From Ceraceosorus guamensis (taxonomy: Eukaryota > Basidiomycota > Exobasidiomycetes > Ceraceosorales > Ceraceosoraceae), in the NCBI RefSeq assembly GCF_003144195.1, contig NW_020290024.1:186001-250000 (forward strand): a stretch of DNA of 64,000 nucleotides, in the 5' to 3' direction. Below, in pieces: positions 24,301-36,348 of this stretch. Position 1 is the first letter of the stretch. Each line of letters opens with the position of its first letter. The translations under genes were made by a program, and so were the position numbers. Below the pieces are notes generated by a model. That model had not been told where the DNA came from and did no database searches. It was given only the letters and a program-made list of their open reading frames with translations.

Positions 24301-25991
24301 CAATCTGTTCCAAGGATTGGGCTTGGATGGGGCTGTGCATCAGCGGATGAGAGGCAGCCGCGGTGCAGCATCCTATTCATGGCTGGTGTCTCGGACGTCG
24401 GCGGTGCTCAATATAATTCACTTGGGCTGAGCCTCCTCGGCCTGCATCATGGGTGGCTTTGACAGAATCAAGTAATTGTAGCGCGGGAATAATCGCGTGC
24501 ATGCAGGAGCTACACAGTCTTGAGTGTACAGTAGCGGATGCATGGAGCAGGAGCAGCAGGCGCAGGAGCAGGAGCAGCGGCTCCGCTGCAGTCTGATGCC
24601 TGCCCTTAAGTGCCTGCTTAATGAATTGGGTTGCGACGACTCAAATCGCGACACGCATGCAAGCAACGCACCACGATGAGGCCCGAAGCTTGCTTTGCTG
24701 ATGGCCGATGAGAGTTCTTCGAAGACCGCTCAGAACCGCTTCGTCTGTTCATGCGTACCCTACCCGTCGTCTGTACCAGCTCGCTGCCCAGCTATAGCCG
24801 GGGGTCGCGGGCGGCTGGCCCTCGGCTGGCTCCTGAGCATGGACTTGGTCGGGGCGATGATGCACAGTCACAATGAATAGATTTGGTAGCTCTAGTACTG
24901 AAATTCGTATGCCCGTAGTATGTAGCTGTAGCGCCCCATGCAACTGATTGGCGGATGCAGATCGGAGCACTCGCACTTTGACTCATGAATGTGACTGCAC
25001 GTTGTGTAGGCAGGCGTGCCTTGTGGACAGCTGATGAGACTACTGTTGTAAGTCCGCTTGAGCGTGACTACGCGGTGCTGTGCTGATGTGCCAGTTGGAG
25101 TACTGTAGCTTAGGGTGTGAATACATACACACATATAGTCTGCTGCAGCCATCCACTTGTTCTCAATGGTGAATGATCACCGCCTCGCCTCGCCTCCTCT
25201 CTGAGACGCGCACGGCTAGACACCGTGCCGCATCGGCAGTCACAAGGAAGTCGTCGCAATGGCCACCGCCTAGACATCTGCGCGTACATCGTTGCTGTTG
25301 TCAGCGAGCTCAGCTGAAGCGTTCACTCACCGCTCATTTCCGTTTCAATCAGCGACTCGACCGAATGGATGGTCTCGGATAGCCAATATCTCATCTGTCG
25401 GCTGCCCATCCACCCCAACGCTACTACTACCACTCAGAATACGCTACCAACGATCGTCATTATACATGCATCGCTTAGGCCATAAACACCGTCAGCGCGG
25501 TGTTTCGACTTTGTCTCGCTTGTAACACACAACAATCCTATCAACGCGATCGACGATCAATTTCCCGTTCGGCATTTCAGGCGGCCAACGTGCTGTACGA
25601 CTTCACCTCCTACCACTGCGCCAGTCACGAGTCCAACTTTTCCGGCGTGCCAAGCCGCGAAGAGCAACGCTGCCACGCATCGAAAAGTCAAACTTCGCTC
25701 GGGCCTCGTTGTGACAGGCGCCAAAGTCGCCGCCCACTTCGCTTTCTGCTCCTCCAACACCTTGACTGTACACAGCGACCGCCTTTGACGCTCCGAGCGC
25801 ACATACCTCCTTCATCGCTTTCGGTAAAGGTGCTGTCCCTAGATTGCCCATACTTGACCTTTGGGGATCCTCGCTCGGATCTGCGGGTCGAGCAACCCAA
25901 GATCGATTCGCCTCCTTGCGTTTCGATCACGACGAGCCGTACAACTCGTCTTTCTTTGGTGCCTCCGAATTTGCCCAACGCCAGCGGCGCA
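21341..25991. other. 4.65-kb non-coding region
   Basis: The longest gene-free stretch of the window. It is dense in ATTCACGATT and AGTCGTGAGT-type words (21540-21850, 22026-22049, 23452-23640, 24107) and holds a GAGCAG-type repeat at 24544-24580. Short open frames occur on both strands, but none resembles a protein. The last 490 bases continue the frame of the next gene without an ATG and are probably its leader. Confidence 0.5.
24544..24580. repeat. GAGCAG/GCAGGA short tandem repeat
   Basis: About six imperfect copies of a GAGCAG-type hexamer in non-coding DNA. Confidence 0.85.
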
Positions 25992-28900
25992 ATGTCGGTG
26001 GTCGCAGGCGGACCACGTCCGCTGATGCTACCCCAGAGCACCCCGTCTTCTCCATTCGAGCGACGTCGACTGAGCATCGAAGTCCGAGCGGATGCTCCGA
26101 GGTCGGCTGGCTCGACGCGGGACCAACCCAGCTCAGCACCAGGCCGACGACTCTCTTATGTGCGCAGCCCTTCCGCCGCTGGCACCAGCAGCGCCAACCG
26201 CAACGTTGATTCTCAAGATGGCGACACCACGCCTCGCGGTCGACCAGGAGGGGTCACACCGGTGGCGTTTCCAGGAGCGACTAGGGGAGAGGTGGCGGGA
26301 ATTAAGTCTCAGCGTAGAAGCAGCTCGGTCGGTATAGCTTCTTCGACGCCTTCGTGGACCGCGAGAGAAGCGCCAGATCCACTGCAATTCGCCCGACGCC
26401 ATTCGCAAGCTCGACCTGTCTCTATCAGGGCAGGGCCTCTGACCCCAGCTGGTCAGGATAGGCGGAGCAGCACGAGCGCACTAGGTGCTGCTTGGTCCTC
26501 GCAAGCTCCCACACCTAAACGGAACACGTTTGCTCTCCCGCCGATGAACGACAAATCGGGACGAAAAGGGTTGCAGAGATCCCAGAGCATGCACAAAGCC
26601 GCCGGCTCCATCGACTCGACGATCGATCGGCGCACGTCCGGAAGCGTCGATTACGGTGATCTCTCCCCCTCTTCTAGCGCCTCTGATCGACCCTCTTCCA
26701 CTTCCTCCTTCTCCCATCATTCGCCCGAGTCGCCTTATGATGCGCTTCTACGGCAAGCTCACCAGATCGCTTCCTCCTCCCAGGCGAAGCGACCACCTTT
26801 GGCGCCGTTCACAGCACGCACCTGGGCAAGAGAATACGATGAGGCAGACGGAGATGGCGGCATATTTGGCAGTGATCACACCCGCGGTCTGGTCTCGACG
26901 CCTTTGCGCTCGCGTCCCGCGTCGAGGCAAATGCCCAGAACACCTTCCTCGGCATATCCTGCTTCCCCAGCAGATATACGCCCTGAGCGCTACCAGCCAA
27001 TGACGCTGGATCGAGCTCGGACGTTGGCTCGTCGAGCTTCGGCTGGTACTCTGAGCGGAGCAGCTGCCCGTCAGGCAGCGTTGGACGCCGTAGGCCCGCG
27101 GCCACCTGTGCATGGTATGCGGAGGTCTAGCAGCTCTGCCCGACCTAGTGCGCAGTCAGGTGCTCAGCCGCTCAGCATGGAATCGATAGCTGCCATGAGG
27201 ACTGGCGCGCCTCTGAGCGCCCAAAGTTTGTCCTTCTCCGATGCCTTTGGTCGCTCGGTCGTGGGCCAAGATGGGCGCAGAAGCTACATTGCGACGCACT
27301 CAGCGTTGCCCAGTCCATCAGCTTCATTGCATCCCAAATCCCTGGCCAAGGTTGAGTCAGACATTGGATCGCCTGCTTTTGCGATTTTACAATCAGAAGC
27401 GGAAGCTGCGCTGCGGCTAGACGCAGCCCGTCGAATGGCTCGTTCGTTGAGGTCCAAGCGCCATAGTGATGGGGGACTATTCGCTTCTAGTGCCGCTGTT
27501 GCGGCCTTGCGCGATGATGATGCTGAGGGCGACGGAAAGGAGAGCTCTGCTCTGCTAAGGGCGCTAGCAGCAGCGCCCACTCCTCCTCCCCGACCGAATT
27601 CCCAAGCTTCGCGCCACCGACGTCCTCCTCGATTATCAACTCGGCCGTCTTCTAGGAGTGTGACGCCGACGCCGACGGATACTTCACATCTTCTGCACGA
27701 CGCAAGCTTCGTACGAAATCTCGGGCCAAGCCGTGATGGAAGCACGGAAGGATCTCTCACACCGACCCCTCAGGCCAAGACTGAGACTATCGACGCGAAG
27801 GCGTTCAATTTTGCTCGCCCCTTCAAGGAGTCGATTGGACAAAGCGCGCCAGAACGAGATATGGCGACAGATGCTGTACCGGACATTGAGATCGTGCCAC
27901 CTTTGGAACCGAGCAGTCCCAAGAGGCGTACTGTTCCTACCGAAGAATCATCGACACTTTTGAGCAGCGTTGCGCCGGCGCCGCACAGCGCAGGCGGAGC
28001 GGCAGAATACCCAAATTCTCAGCGGCACGGGGGAGAAAGCACGGAAAGGCGATCGGAGCGGAATGCTCGTCATCCGACGCCGCCCGCAACTGGCACAGAC
28101 CGCGCTCGCAAACGTACACTCAGCGCCATGGCACCCAAAAGCTCTGCTCATCATCTGAGTTCATCAGATTACGCGAGCACAGCCATGACGTCGTCGTCTT
28201 CCAATCACTCTGCCCTCGGCTTGACTGCTGTTCTTGCACCCGAGTCGCACGAGATTGATACGAGAGCCAGTACGGGTAGGCTTCGGCGCTTGTTCCGTCG
28301 AATGACAGGTCGTCCGTCGGACCCTGGCGCCTCGCCTGGGTCTCGACGTGCCACGCTTGCTCCTTCGACGCAGACGTCTGTAGCGATGACCGCGATGACC
28401 ACTTCGGCATCGCAGCAGAGCTTGAGCAACGGAAGCGAGTCCAAGTTGTGGAAAGGCTGCACAGGACCAGGAAGCGTGGAACTGGAGCCGCATGTTCTGT
28501 CTGCTCCTCCGACGGTCAGCACATTTGAGCCGTGGAGCTTGGAAGCGCAGCCGAAGGCTAACGCTCCGCGACGTCGACCTGCGCACAATGTCGCCGCTAG
28601 CTGGAAAGCCGAGATGGCGCGGGGTTCAGACAATGGACGTCAAAGCAGGAATTTCAGCGGACATGGGCCAAACGCTTTTCCCACATTGCAGAGTTGGCAA
28701 CAACGAGCGGATGGTCAGTACGGAGGAGCGGCTGACTGGTCAGAGTTTGGTGCGCCGCAGCCTGAAGCAAGGTCGAGGCGAAACAGCTTTGGAAGTCTGA
28801 GGTCCATAGGGCGACGCTTGTCATTCAGGAGGATTCGAGCAGTCTCTCTCGCTCCTGAACATGCCGCCAATGACCTGCCAAACATTTCTTCGCGCTCGCA

Positions 28901-28997
28901 CGACTCGATTGCTGGAGATAAGATCAAGATGAAGTCGTCGACGCACAAACGTGCAAGTCTGCAAAGCCTTTCGTCTTACCTACGCGCCAGCAAGTGA
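25992..28997 (+). CDS. Ser/Arg-rich low-complexity protein with many RRxS phosphosites, unknown function
   Basis: A single-exon frame of 1001 aa from the first in-frame ATG (MSVVAGGPRPLML). The sequence is almost wholly disordered Ser/Pro/Arg/Ala. It carries more than twelve basic sites of the form RRxS/T or KRxS: RRRLS, GRRLS, QRRSS, ARRHS, DRRSS, DRRTS, ARRAS, MRRSS, SKRHS, RRNS, GRRLS and HKRAS. A possible helix lies around AFAILQSEAEAALRLDAARRMARSLR. Two basic patches near the C-terminus (GRLRRLFRRMTGR and SIGRRLSFRRIR) could bind acidic lipids or partners. No enzyme motif or membrane segment is visible. I infer a regulatory or scaffold protein phosphorylated by PKA or another basophilic kinase. 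Family unknown. Confidence 0.7.
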   Translation: MSVVAGGPRPLMLPQSTPSSPFERRRLSIEVRADAPRSAGSTRDQPSSAPGRRLSYVRSPSAAGTSSANRNVDSQDGDTTPRGRPGGVTPVAFPGATRGEVAGIKSQRRSSSVGIASSTPSWTAREAPDPLQFARRHSQARPVSIRAGPLTPAGQDRRSSTSALGAAWSSQAPTPKRNTFALPPMNDKSGRKGLQRSQSMHKAAGSIDSTIDRRTSGSVDYGDLSPSSSASDRPSSTSSFSHHSPESPYDALLRQAHQIASSSQAKRPPLAPFTARTWAREYDEADGDGGIFGSDHTRGLVSTPLRSRPASRQMPRTPSSAYPASPADIRPERYQPMTLDRARTLARRASAGTLSGAAARQAALDAVGPRPPVHGMRRSSSSARPSAQSGAQPLSMESIAAMRTGAPLSAQSLSFSDAFGRSVVGQDGRRSYIATHSALPSPSASLHPKSLAKVESDIGSPAFAILQSEAEAALRLDAARRMARSLRSKRHSDGGLFASSAAVAALRDDDAEGDGKESSALLRALAAAPTPPPRPNSQASRHRRPPRLSTRPSSRSVTPTPTDTSHLLHDASFVRNLGPSRDGSTEGSLTPTPQAKTETIDAKAFNFARPFKESIGQSAPERDMATDAVPDIEIVPPLEPSSPKRRTVPTEESSTLLSSVAPAPHSAGGAAEYPNSQRHGGESTERRSERNARHPTPPATGTDRARKRTLSAMAPKSSAHHLSSSDYASTAMTSSSSNHSALGLTAVLAPESHEIDTRASTGRLRRLFRRMTGRPSDPGASPGSRRATLAPSTQTSVAMTAMTTSASQQSLSNGSESKLWKGCTGPGSVELEPHVLSAPPTVSTFEPWSLEAQPKANAPRRRPAHNVAASWKAEMARGSDNGRQSRNFSGHGPNAFPTLQSWQQRADGQYGGAADWSEFGAPQPEARSRRNSFGSLRSIGRRLSFRRIRAVSLAPEHAANDLPNISSRSHDSIAGDKIKMKSSTHKRASLQSLSSYLRASK

Positions 28998-29477
28998 TTC
29001 CGGAGCCCACTGCACATTGTTCGCACGAGCAGGCTCCAACTCGTGTCCACGCTGCTCTCTCCCGCTTCTTCTTCTTGATCGCAATGCCATCTGCCTACCG
29101 CTCACACACACTCCTTATACCAACTCGATGGATGCACATGGCGACGCGCCATCCTTGCAACAGGCTTCACCCTCGAGTCTGATCCCACTGCCTTGCCCCT
29201 TTTTTTTACTCCTTCAACATGCCATGTAAGTGTATATCACGTGTACTTCTACCCCTTTGCTGCTCCTTCAGTTCATCCGGTCATTTGCCATCGTCTGGAT
29301 GATGACGGTTTCTCAAAGTTGACAACGAATGCAACCTTGTTCTTTTGTTCTTGTGCCGATCGAGTTCGGCTACGAGGTAGACTATGTACAGCAGAGAATT
29401 TTTTTGACATGCGGCCCAAACGATTGATTCCTATGTACAGCGGGCACGGATTTTCGGTTTTGGTTGCCCCGAAGCTT
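28998..29477. other. Convergent intergenic gap
   Basis: This 480-bp, pyrimidine-rich gap lies between the Ser/Arg-rich gene and the Ca2+/H+ exchanger, which converge here. Nothing else is seen. Confidence 0.5.
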
Positions 29478-31428
29478 TCAAGGTTCCACCCAGAATCTGA
29501 GAGGTGTGGCGCGAGCGAGTCAGCTTCTCGAGAATTAGCCTTGATGCGATTGGGAGTGATTATGGGCCGTACTCACGAGATGGCAGCGACTGCATACAGC
29601 GCGCACAGCATGACGCCTTCAATGTAATTGCTGCAGACGAACGGTTCAAAGGCGTCAGACACGTTTGCGCGCATTGCTTGTCACGAATGCTGACACAACA
29701 AGCGACTTACGAGCGTCCATCTTGGATGAGAGAGTTGACGAGCACGACGCTTGCAATCAGCACGACGGTCTCGAACGTTTGAAAGTAGAGCTGCGAAGTG
29801 GTGCATAGAAAGGGCGTGAAGGCATCAGAGGAGCAGGGTCTTGGCGCAGCAGAAATGCAACACGCTTCTACTCACAGTCAGAGGTTGATCGATAGCCCAG
29901 CCGACAAGCACGAGGGTAGGAATGAGACCAATCGCGATCTGGATAGAGGAGCCCAGAGCAACAGCGAGGGAAAGATCCAACCTGTCCTTTGCAGCCATCC
30001 AGACAGAAGTCACATGCTCCGCCGCATTGCCAACGATGGGCAACAGAATGGTTCCGATGAAAGCTTTGGGGATCTTGTACTCTTGCGCTACTTCGTCGAT
30101 CGCACCCACGAGGTAATCAGCATTGAAGCTCGTCACGACCGTCACCAGCCCCAATCCGATGACTGCAGCAATGGGCGTCATGTTGGGCGTCTCCTCTTCC
30201 TCGTCCTCGTTGTTCTGGTCAGCCTCAAATAGGTAGGCGTGCGTCTTCAATTGGAAGACCAGGTAGATGGCATAGATGACCAACAGAATGATGCTCGTTC
30301 CGCGCGAAATGAACAATAGGCCCTGCTCAGGGTCTGTGTTCGGACCTTTGGGCTCCCCTTGACCCGCATTTGCGAGGAGGGTGTGCATGGTGATGGAGCT
30401 TTGATATGCGGCAGGGAGCGCCACAGCGACTGTGCCGAGGGTCATGATGGAGCCCGAAGCTTGGGCAGCGCTGCAGGGGCCAGGAAGAAGTCGCATCAGC
30501 ACTACGCTGCTTGCACGCTTGCATCCGAGCGCTGTTGCACGGCTCACGTAGTCTGGAACAAGTTCTCATCCTTGTAGATGCCTCCAGCAACAAAGCTCAT
30601 GCCCAGGACGAGGAGAATGTTGCTGAGGATAGACCCGATCAGGCTCGTTTGAACAATCCGCAATTGACCTTGAGTCAAGGCGACGATTCCTACGATGAGC
30701 TCAACGGCATTTCCGAAAGTGGCATTCAGCAGTCCTCCAAGCGTCTGTCCAAGCTTCAAGGATGCTTGCTCCGTGGCATCTCCAAGCAGCTGTAGCGCGG
30801 GAAATGCAGGAAGGATTGTCCAAATCAGTTTGGGAGCGCGTCTGCACAGAGTAGAGCTCCACTAGCTCGATGACATTGGCGTGCCAGCGCGAAAAGACAA
30901 ATGGGACACTCCCTACTTTTCACCTTCAGCCTTTCACCGCATCCCAGTCGAGCGATCAAGTTTCGGTGCTTCCTCGCGCTCGCGCGACAGCTCTCGAGTT
31001 CCGCCATTGCTGTTTGGTCAGGCAAATGCCCCTCACTACTCGCCACTTCGTGCTGAGCTCACCTTTGCCAAGGGCACGATAGCCAAAAAGTTGAGGGTAA
31101 AGATGGTAGCAGCACCCCAATGAAGTTTCTCGGCCAAGAATCCCAATGGAACAAAGACGAGGAGGATGTTGAGCCAGCTAGAGAAGATCAACCATCTAAA
31201 GGAAGAGAGCAGCGTTGGGCTGCTTGCAGAGTGCGATTCAGAGTGACCACCTGTCGCTGCTGGATAGGAAGAAGGCCGATGAAGCGGAAGAGCACTGTTG
31301 CGGTGCTCCTCCGGCTGACCCGAGGCTAGAGGCGTTCTCTCGGAGGGCGCTGTTGATCGCAAGGCAGGAGATGTGAGAGGTCGAAGATGCCGAGAAATCA
31401 ATGCTTTGTGGTATTAGTACTCACCCAT
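29478..31428 (-). CDS. VCX1: Vacuolar Ca2+/H+ exchanger (CAX family)
   Basis: Seven exons give 426 aa: 31428-31425, 31349-31063, 30789-30548, 30470-29876, 29790-29711, 29630-29577 and 29496-29478. The total is 1281 nt, an exact multiple of three. The protein has a disordered N-terminus, then the first Na+/Ca2+-exchanger repeat with LLGDATEQ and GLLNATFGNAVELIVG (the GNxxE signature). An acidic loop (NNEDEEEETPN) separates it from the second repeat with LPIVGNAAEHVTSVW. It would load Ca2+ into the vacuole using the proton gradient. The first coding exon is only ATGG, and the last codes for FWVEP after the phase-2 junction. The 273-nt intron between PLAK and LLGD holds no extra exon, because the family sequence is continuous there. 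Confidence 0.93.
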
Positions 31429-33385
31429 ACTGTGAGCTTAGCACTGGTGCTTGAACGAAGAGTTCTGAAGCTTGACTGTATGCTTGCGAGAACCGCAGCT
31501 CGGCAACGAGCGTTGCACAACGGGAGTGCCAAGAGACGAGTATCACGCTATTAGCAGATCGCTTCGCTCTCAAAGCCAGACACGATCTATCAATCCTCGA
31601 TGGACGGCACTGGCGGTGATGGCAATGATGATTGAAGGTGCTGCAAAGGCTGTAGCAGCAGTCTCGGTACATGTGTGCAGTACGTAGGTCAAGATTCTGT
31701 GTAGCCGCTTTAGGTTCAGGCACGACGAGGGTACTCGCAGCCAGCAGGTGAGAAGTGAGAAATTATGCAGCGAAGCTTGGCCCGCCCGCGGCCGCCTCGC
31801 TTCGCCAAGGTGGAACGTCACCCGACAGCGGGCACGCAGCATCAGGCATGCAAAATCGCGAATAAAGGCACGCAAGCCACCCGTATAGCAGCCAGGCCTG
31901 GATGGATACTCTTGGACTGCATGCAATTACAAAGTCTGAGTGCAGGCATATCGATCACAATCCCGATTGAGCACCTCGCGCGCATGCATCAGCAGCGGTC
32001 TAGCAAGCAGCCTGCTGCTGGGGCCGGCTTGGAATCAAGAAATCCGCGCATGTGAAGTCAATCAATCATCCGAGCGTCGTTGCAAGGTCGACTGTGACTG
32101 CTCCGCGCAGCAGGCACGATATCGAGCATCGGCTCTCTGCCCTGCGCAGCTTCCTCACCCAGACGCCCAGGGAGCGTCTGCCAGCAGTTGTGGGTGCACG
32201 CGCCACAGCCATCTTAGCTATATTTGGCAACCCTTTACGTCGCGCAGCGCGCCACGCGGGAATCCACCTCTTGCCTCATGCGAGCCAGATCTTGCCACCG
32301 GTCTGGGACTTGCTCAGATCGGACAGAAGGGCCACGCAGCGGCAGCTCGCAGAGCACTGCACCGCACCGAATTCACGATTAGGTATATAGCTGCCCCTAA
32401 CGCACGCATGCTACGCAGGGCCACGATTCAGCGCCTCGGTTCGCAAAGGAGCCAGTCTGCGGTGGTACGCACCGCCGGTCCGTCTACGAGACAGACAGAC
32501 CGCCCATCTTGTCCGGCGCTTCATGGTTCTCACTAGTCTGATGAGAACGAGCCGTGAAGCTTCATTCGCGTCTGTGTTGTGGAGCGCTCGAGGCATCCAG
32601 GCGAGCGAGCGAGAGAGGCGGGATCCACCAACCACATGCAGAACCCCGCAGACAAGACCGCATGCACCGGTATATATATATATTTCTTGGCAGCGTCCAA
32701 TGGCCATGCAGCCGTCACGGAGTCGCCCCAAGCCTGTGTAGCGCTGAAGTCGTGAGTGCTTCTGGCGATTCAATCACCGCTCCATTGCAGACTTGGCACC
32801 AGTCATGCACGTGCGTGGTCAGGGTCACCTGCTGTTCAGGCTACGCGTCGCGTGAAGCGCACCGTGAGAATGTTCCAGATGTAGTCGAGCGTCGTGACCA
32901 AAGCATTCCACTCACAACTCATAGGCTCAAAGCGAGTAGAGAGATGAATGTTGGACGGTGACCAGCCAACGAGGAGAGCCTGGCGGCACCATTCGGCTTC
33001 GCCTCTGTCAGTGATACGAGCCCACGGATGCCTGCGGACCCTGCAAGACTCAAACGACGTGCTTAAACGAAGCAGCACCCAGACATCCAGAGACAAGCCC
33101 ACATTGCAACGGTATTGACATAGAAGCTAGCCACGTCGCGGTGTCGTAACCGCGTAAGCCAATCGTACATGTTCCCTGTGCATCAGAAGAGCAAAGGAAG
33201 CGCCTTCTCTGCCAAATCACAGACACCAAGAGAATCATTGTTGTCTGTGTTCCAGGAACTTGGATGCCGAAGGAACATGGGCCAGAGTTGATCCATCAAG
33301 CACGAGTCGCCCTGTAGCTGGGGATGGCAAGCTTCCACAGCGTCAGAATGTTGCTGAACTCCGAATCAATCTTCAGCGCTCTCAC
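31429..33385. other. 2.0-kb non-coding region
   Basis: This stretch runs from upstream of the Ca2+/H+ exchanger to downstream of the BAR gene. It holds TA dinucleotides at 32671-32683, ACTGTGACTG and GTCGTGAGT words, and no supported gene. Confidence 0.5.
32671..32683. repeat. TA dinucleotide tract
   Basis: A short (TA)n run in non-coding DNA with no coding gene nearby on either side. Confidence 0.8.
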
Positions 33386-34982
33386 TCACTCAGACTCGGC
33401 AGCCAGACCCAAATTAGCCAGCTCGCTGCTAGCTTGAGCCAAAACCTGAGCAGCAGCTTGGTGGTACTCGCTCTGCGCCTTGACGAAGGCAGCCAAGCTC
33501 TTGATGCCCTCTGGGTTTTCCAGGACTGCCTTCTGCGAAGCGATTGCCGCTTCTGTAGCCTCGACAAGCTGCGCGACGTAGATACATGAGCATGCAGGGA
33601 CTGGAAATGCGCTCTAAGAGCATGTCAACGCACCTTGTCCTCAGCGGCTTCCACCTCTTGACGGTGCGAGTCGAGCTTGGCGGTGTTTCCGGCAGCCTCG
33701 ATAGCCTTGAGAGCTTGTCGCCACGAGTCGAGGTGCAGTCTAGCATCACGGACAGCTTGACGAGCCCTAGATTTTGGAGGAGAACTAGGCTTGAGGAAAG
33801 CACCATGAGCGCACCACGACGTGGCTGGACTCACTTGATAGCTACGGTGATCTGGGCACCGAAGGCTTGCCAAGGTTGAAGGAAGCCCTGTCTGATAGAG
33901 TCATCCTGAGCGAGTCTAGCATTACCAACACGGTCCTGAGCAAGGGCGAACTTCTGAAGAGCTTCGCCCAGCTTGCTCTCCTCCCCAGCCAGATTGCCTC
34001 CGCTTGGACCAGAAGCAGGGCTGGTGGGAAGTCCTGCGATACTGGTGGGGCTTGCACCTAGCTCGAGCGCGCCTGAAGCTGCGCCACGCGAAAGGGCGTG
34101 TGCGAGGGTGCGGTGAACCTCGGGAGGAGCGGCCGTGGGCTGAACAGCTGGCAGACTAGTGCCCTTAGTGGCAGACGACGCCCACGAAGTTACGCTGTGA
34201 CCAATCTGTTGGCTCAATTGACCGATCGACTCCTGAACCTGAGTCTGTGAGAATCGAAGACATGAGTGTGGGAATGTGGGAGTATCAGAAATTTGCGCGC
34301 TGGAACGCAAAGTCCTCTGCTACATACAGGATAGTCATAGCCCTCTGACTCGTAAGCACGAGCGATCCTGTGAAAGATGGACGTCATCCGATCAGGAATT
34401 CTGGCCAATTTTCTGCAAAAATGCGCGCTTGACAGCTGAGCGCAAGTTCAACTGACTTGAGCAAATTGTTGTGAGCGGAACGCAGAGCATCCACGCGCTG
34501 CTCCAAGTCCTTGTACTCTTGAGGCTACAATTGTGGAGGAGAGAGAAGCATCGAGTATCAGCACATAGCTTTTGTGTCCTTGTGCGGAGCTACGAGGGAG
34601 CTACGAATGGGGACGATCGATCACGTTCGATCGGTCCGAAAATGGAGCGAGCACCTGACCGCTACGATAGGGTCCACAATAGGTCGAGGCAGTCCTCACG
34701 TGTGCACCACCATGTCGCAGAGTCAAGGCAAAAATGAACGCCGCCAGGCGTTTTGCCTCGCAACATGCTTGCAGTACGAGCTGATGGATGGCGAAGACCT
34801 CTACTTTGTCGTGACCGAGTTTCAAGTCGCATACTCACAAGCTCGGTGATATCATCAGCATCGACAGTCCCGAATCTCTCCTTGGCTTGCTGGTTAAGGT
34901 TTCCGAAGCCTCTGGAGATCCTCTGACCGACAGGGCCGACGTTTGCAGAGATGTTCTGCGTGAAAGCTTTCCAATTCTCCAT
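33386..34982 (-). CDS. GVP36: BAR-domain protein of the Gvp36 type
   Basis: Six exons (34982-34839, 34524-34457, 34412-34328, 34244-33835, 33766-33634, 33568-33386) join in frame to 340 aa. The start MENWKAFTQNISANVGP and the following amphipathic helix resemble the N-terminus of yeast Gvp36, a Golgi/endocytic vesicle protein. YKDLEQRVDALRSAHNNLLK, ARAYESEGYDYP and the long Ala/Gln-rich helices to the end (AFVKAQSEYHQAAAQVLAQ) fit a BAR coiled-coil dimer that senses curved membranes. A Pro/Ala/Gly-rich loop of about 60 residues (ATKGTSLPAV to GGNLAGEE) sits inside the BAR region. Family assignment is strong; the specific Gvp36 orthology is inferred. Confidence 0.85.
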
Positions 34983-35721
34983 CGTGAATGCCTTGTTCTT
35001 CTTTGGCGAGCTTGAGAGACTGATTTTCTGGCAGCGTCAGTTGGCTGAATGTATTGGTCCGATGGTCTAAAAGTCGCAAGATGGTTGAATTATTTGGCGT
35101 CCGCACGTTGATCAGCAACGTGAACGGTTTGGATGATGGTTGCTGAGGTCGTGGCACATTCGGGACCCACGACTGGATCGGCTGGGTGCTGTGAACCAAC
35201 GCCCAGCTTGGAGATGGGCAGCAACGTGGTCCGATCACACTTCACCGCTCCATTCATGCATGCGCGGTGTTCCATGCCACCGCGACCGCGTATAGCTGCC
35301 TGTGGGCGCACGCTGTTTGCCGGTGAAGTCAAGTCGCCATGCATGATTTGGGCTGTGCTGCTCGTTCTGCTGTGCTGCCTGAGCTAGGGCGGAGAGGGCG
35401 GCGCACGGACGCGTTGGGCCCTCACGAGCCACGTGGGAATTGAATATCTGCCTGCGTGCTAAACGGCCAGGGTGGAGGGAGCTCTGGGCTGTTCATTTTT
35501 TGTTCTTGAGCAGCCTCGACTTTCCAACCAGCCAACCAGCCAACCAAGCCCAGACGATTCCCCTTCGCTTCAGCTCAAGATTCCCCCGTACCTCGCTCTG
35601 CAACAGCCATCATTTTTCAACGATCAACGTCTTGTTGCAGCTTGACCTACCATCATCACGTCTCGCCCTCGCCATCACAGGACAATCGGCGCGTTTCCGG
35701 CCGAATCGCATCCCTGCGGAC
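34983..35721. other. Divergent promoter region of the BAR gene and TSR2
   Basis: This 739-bp stretch lies between the BAR start (-) and the TSR2 start (+). The TSR2 side is pyrimidine-rich with a CCAACCAGCCAACCAGCCAA repeat near 35526. The frame upstream of TSR2 is open but has no ATG. No other gene is seen. Confidence 0.5.
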
Positions 35722-36348
35722 ATGCCTCCAGTAGCAGCCAGCACGCATGATCAAGCTTCGGCTTCGACCTCTGCATCGGTCGATGCGGCACCAACTCCAC
35801 AGCAGCTCCTATTCGCAAGAGCTCTCATTTCAACCTTCGCCCTATGGCCTGCTCTGCGTCTAGCCATCGCCGAAGAGTGGGGCGGCTCGGATTCGCAAGA
35901 CAAGGCGGATTTCCTCCTTTCGCATCTGGCCGATACCCACGGCGGAGATCCGATTGTGGTGCCCGATCAGGATGATCTAAGCTACGCATTGACGGCCTAT
36001 TTCAACGACGAGTACGAAGTCAGATTGGAGGATGATAGCGCAGAGTATGTGGCTGGAAGGATATGCAACCTGCACAAGCTCTGTTTTGGGGGGGATCAGG
36101 TCGAGGCTGAGAATGCCGTCAAGGGACTGGAAGAGGCTACCAAGAGTCTAAGAGGAACCAAGACAAAGGCCACCAAACAGGATGCTGGTGACGATGCGGG
36201 CATGGCAAGCGATGAGAGCGACGACGAAGGCGGAGAGGACGGAATGGACGTGGATGGTCAGTCTGCGCAGCAACAGAGGCAGCCTAGGCAGAGACAAGAG
36301 CCTATCGTCGACGAGGATGGCTTCACAATGGTCGGCAGAAGGCGGTGA
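35722..36348 (+). CDS. TSR2: Pre-rRNA-processing protein Tsr2
   Basis: An intronless 208-aa protein starting MPPVAASTHDQ. After a short Ser/Ala-rich leader, the WGG domain runs from about residue 30 to 130: LLFARALISTFALWPALRLA, the EEWGG signature and YALTAYFNDEYEVRLEDDSAEYVA. An acidic stretch (DESDDEGGEDGMDVDG) and a conserved ending (DEDGFTMVGRRR) follow. Tsr2 is the chaperone that escorts ribosomal protein eS26 to the assembling small subunit and supports 20S pre-rRNA processing. Length and motif order match the family. Confidence 0.95.
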   Translation: MPPVAASTHDQASASTSASVDAAPTPQQLLFARALISTFALWPALRLAIAEEWGGSDSQDKADFLLSHLADTHGGDPIVVPDQDDLSYALTAYFNDEYEVRLEDDSAEYVAGRICNLHKLCFGGDQVEAENAVKGLEEATKSLRGTKTKATKQDAGDDAGMASDESDDEGGEDGMDVDGQSAQQQRQPRQRQEPIVDEDGFTMVGRRR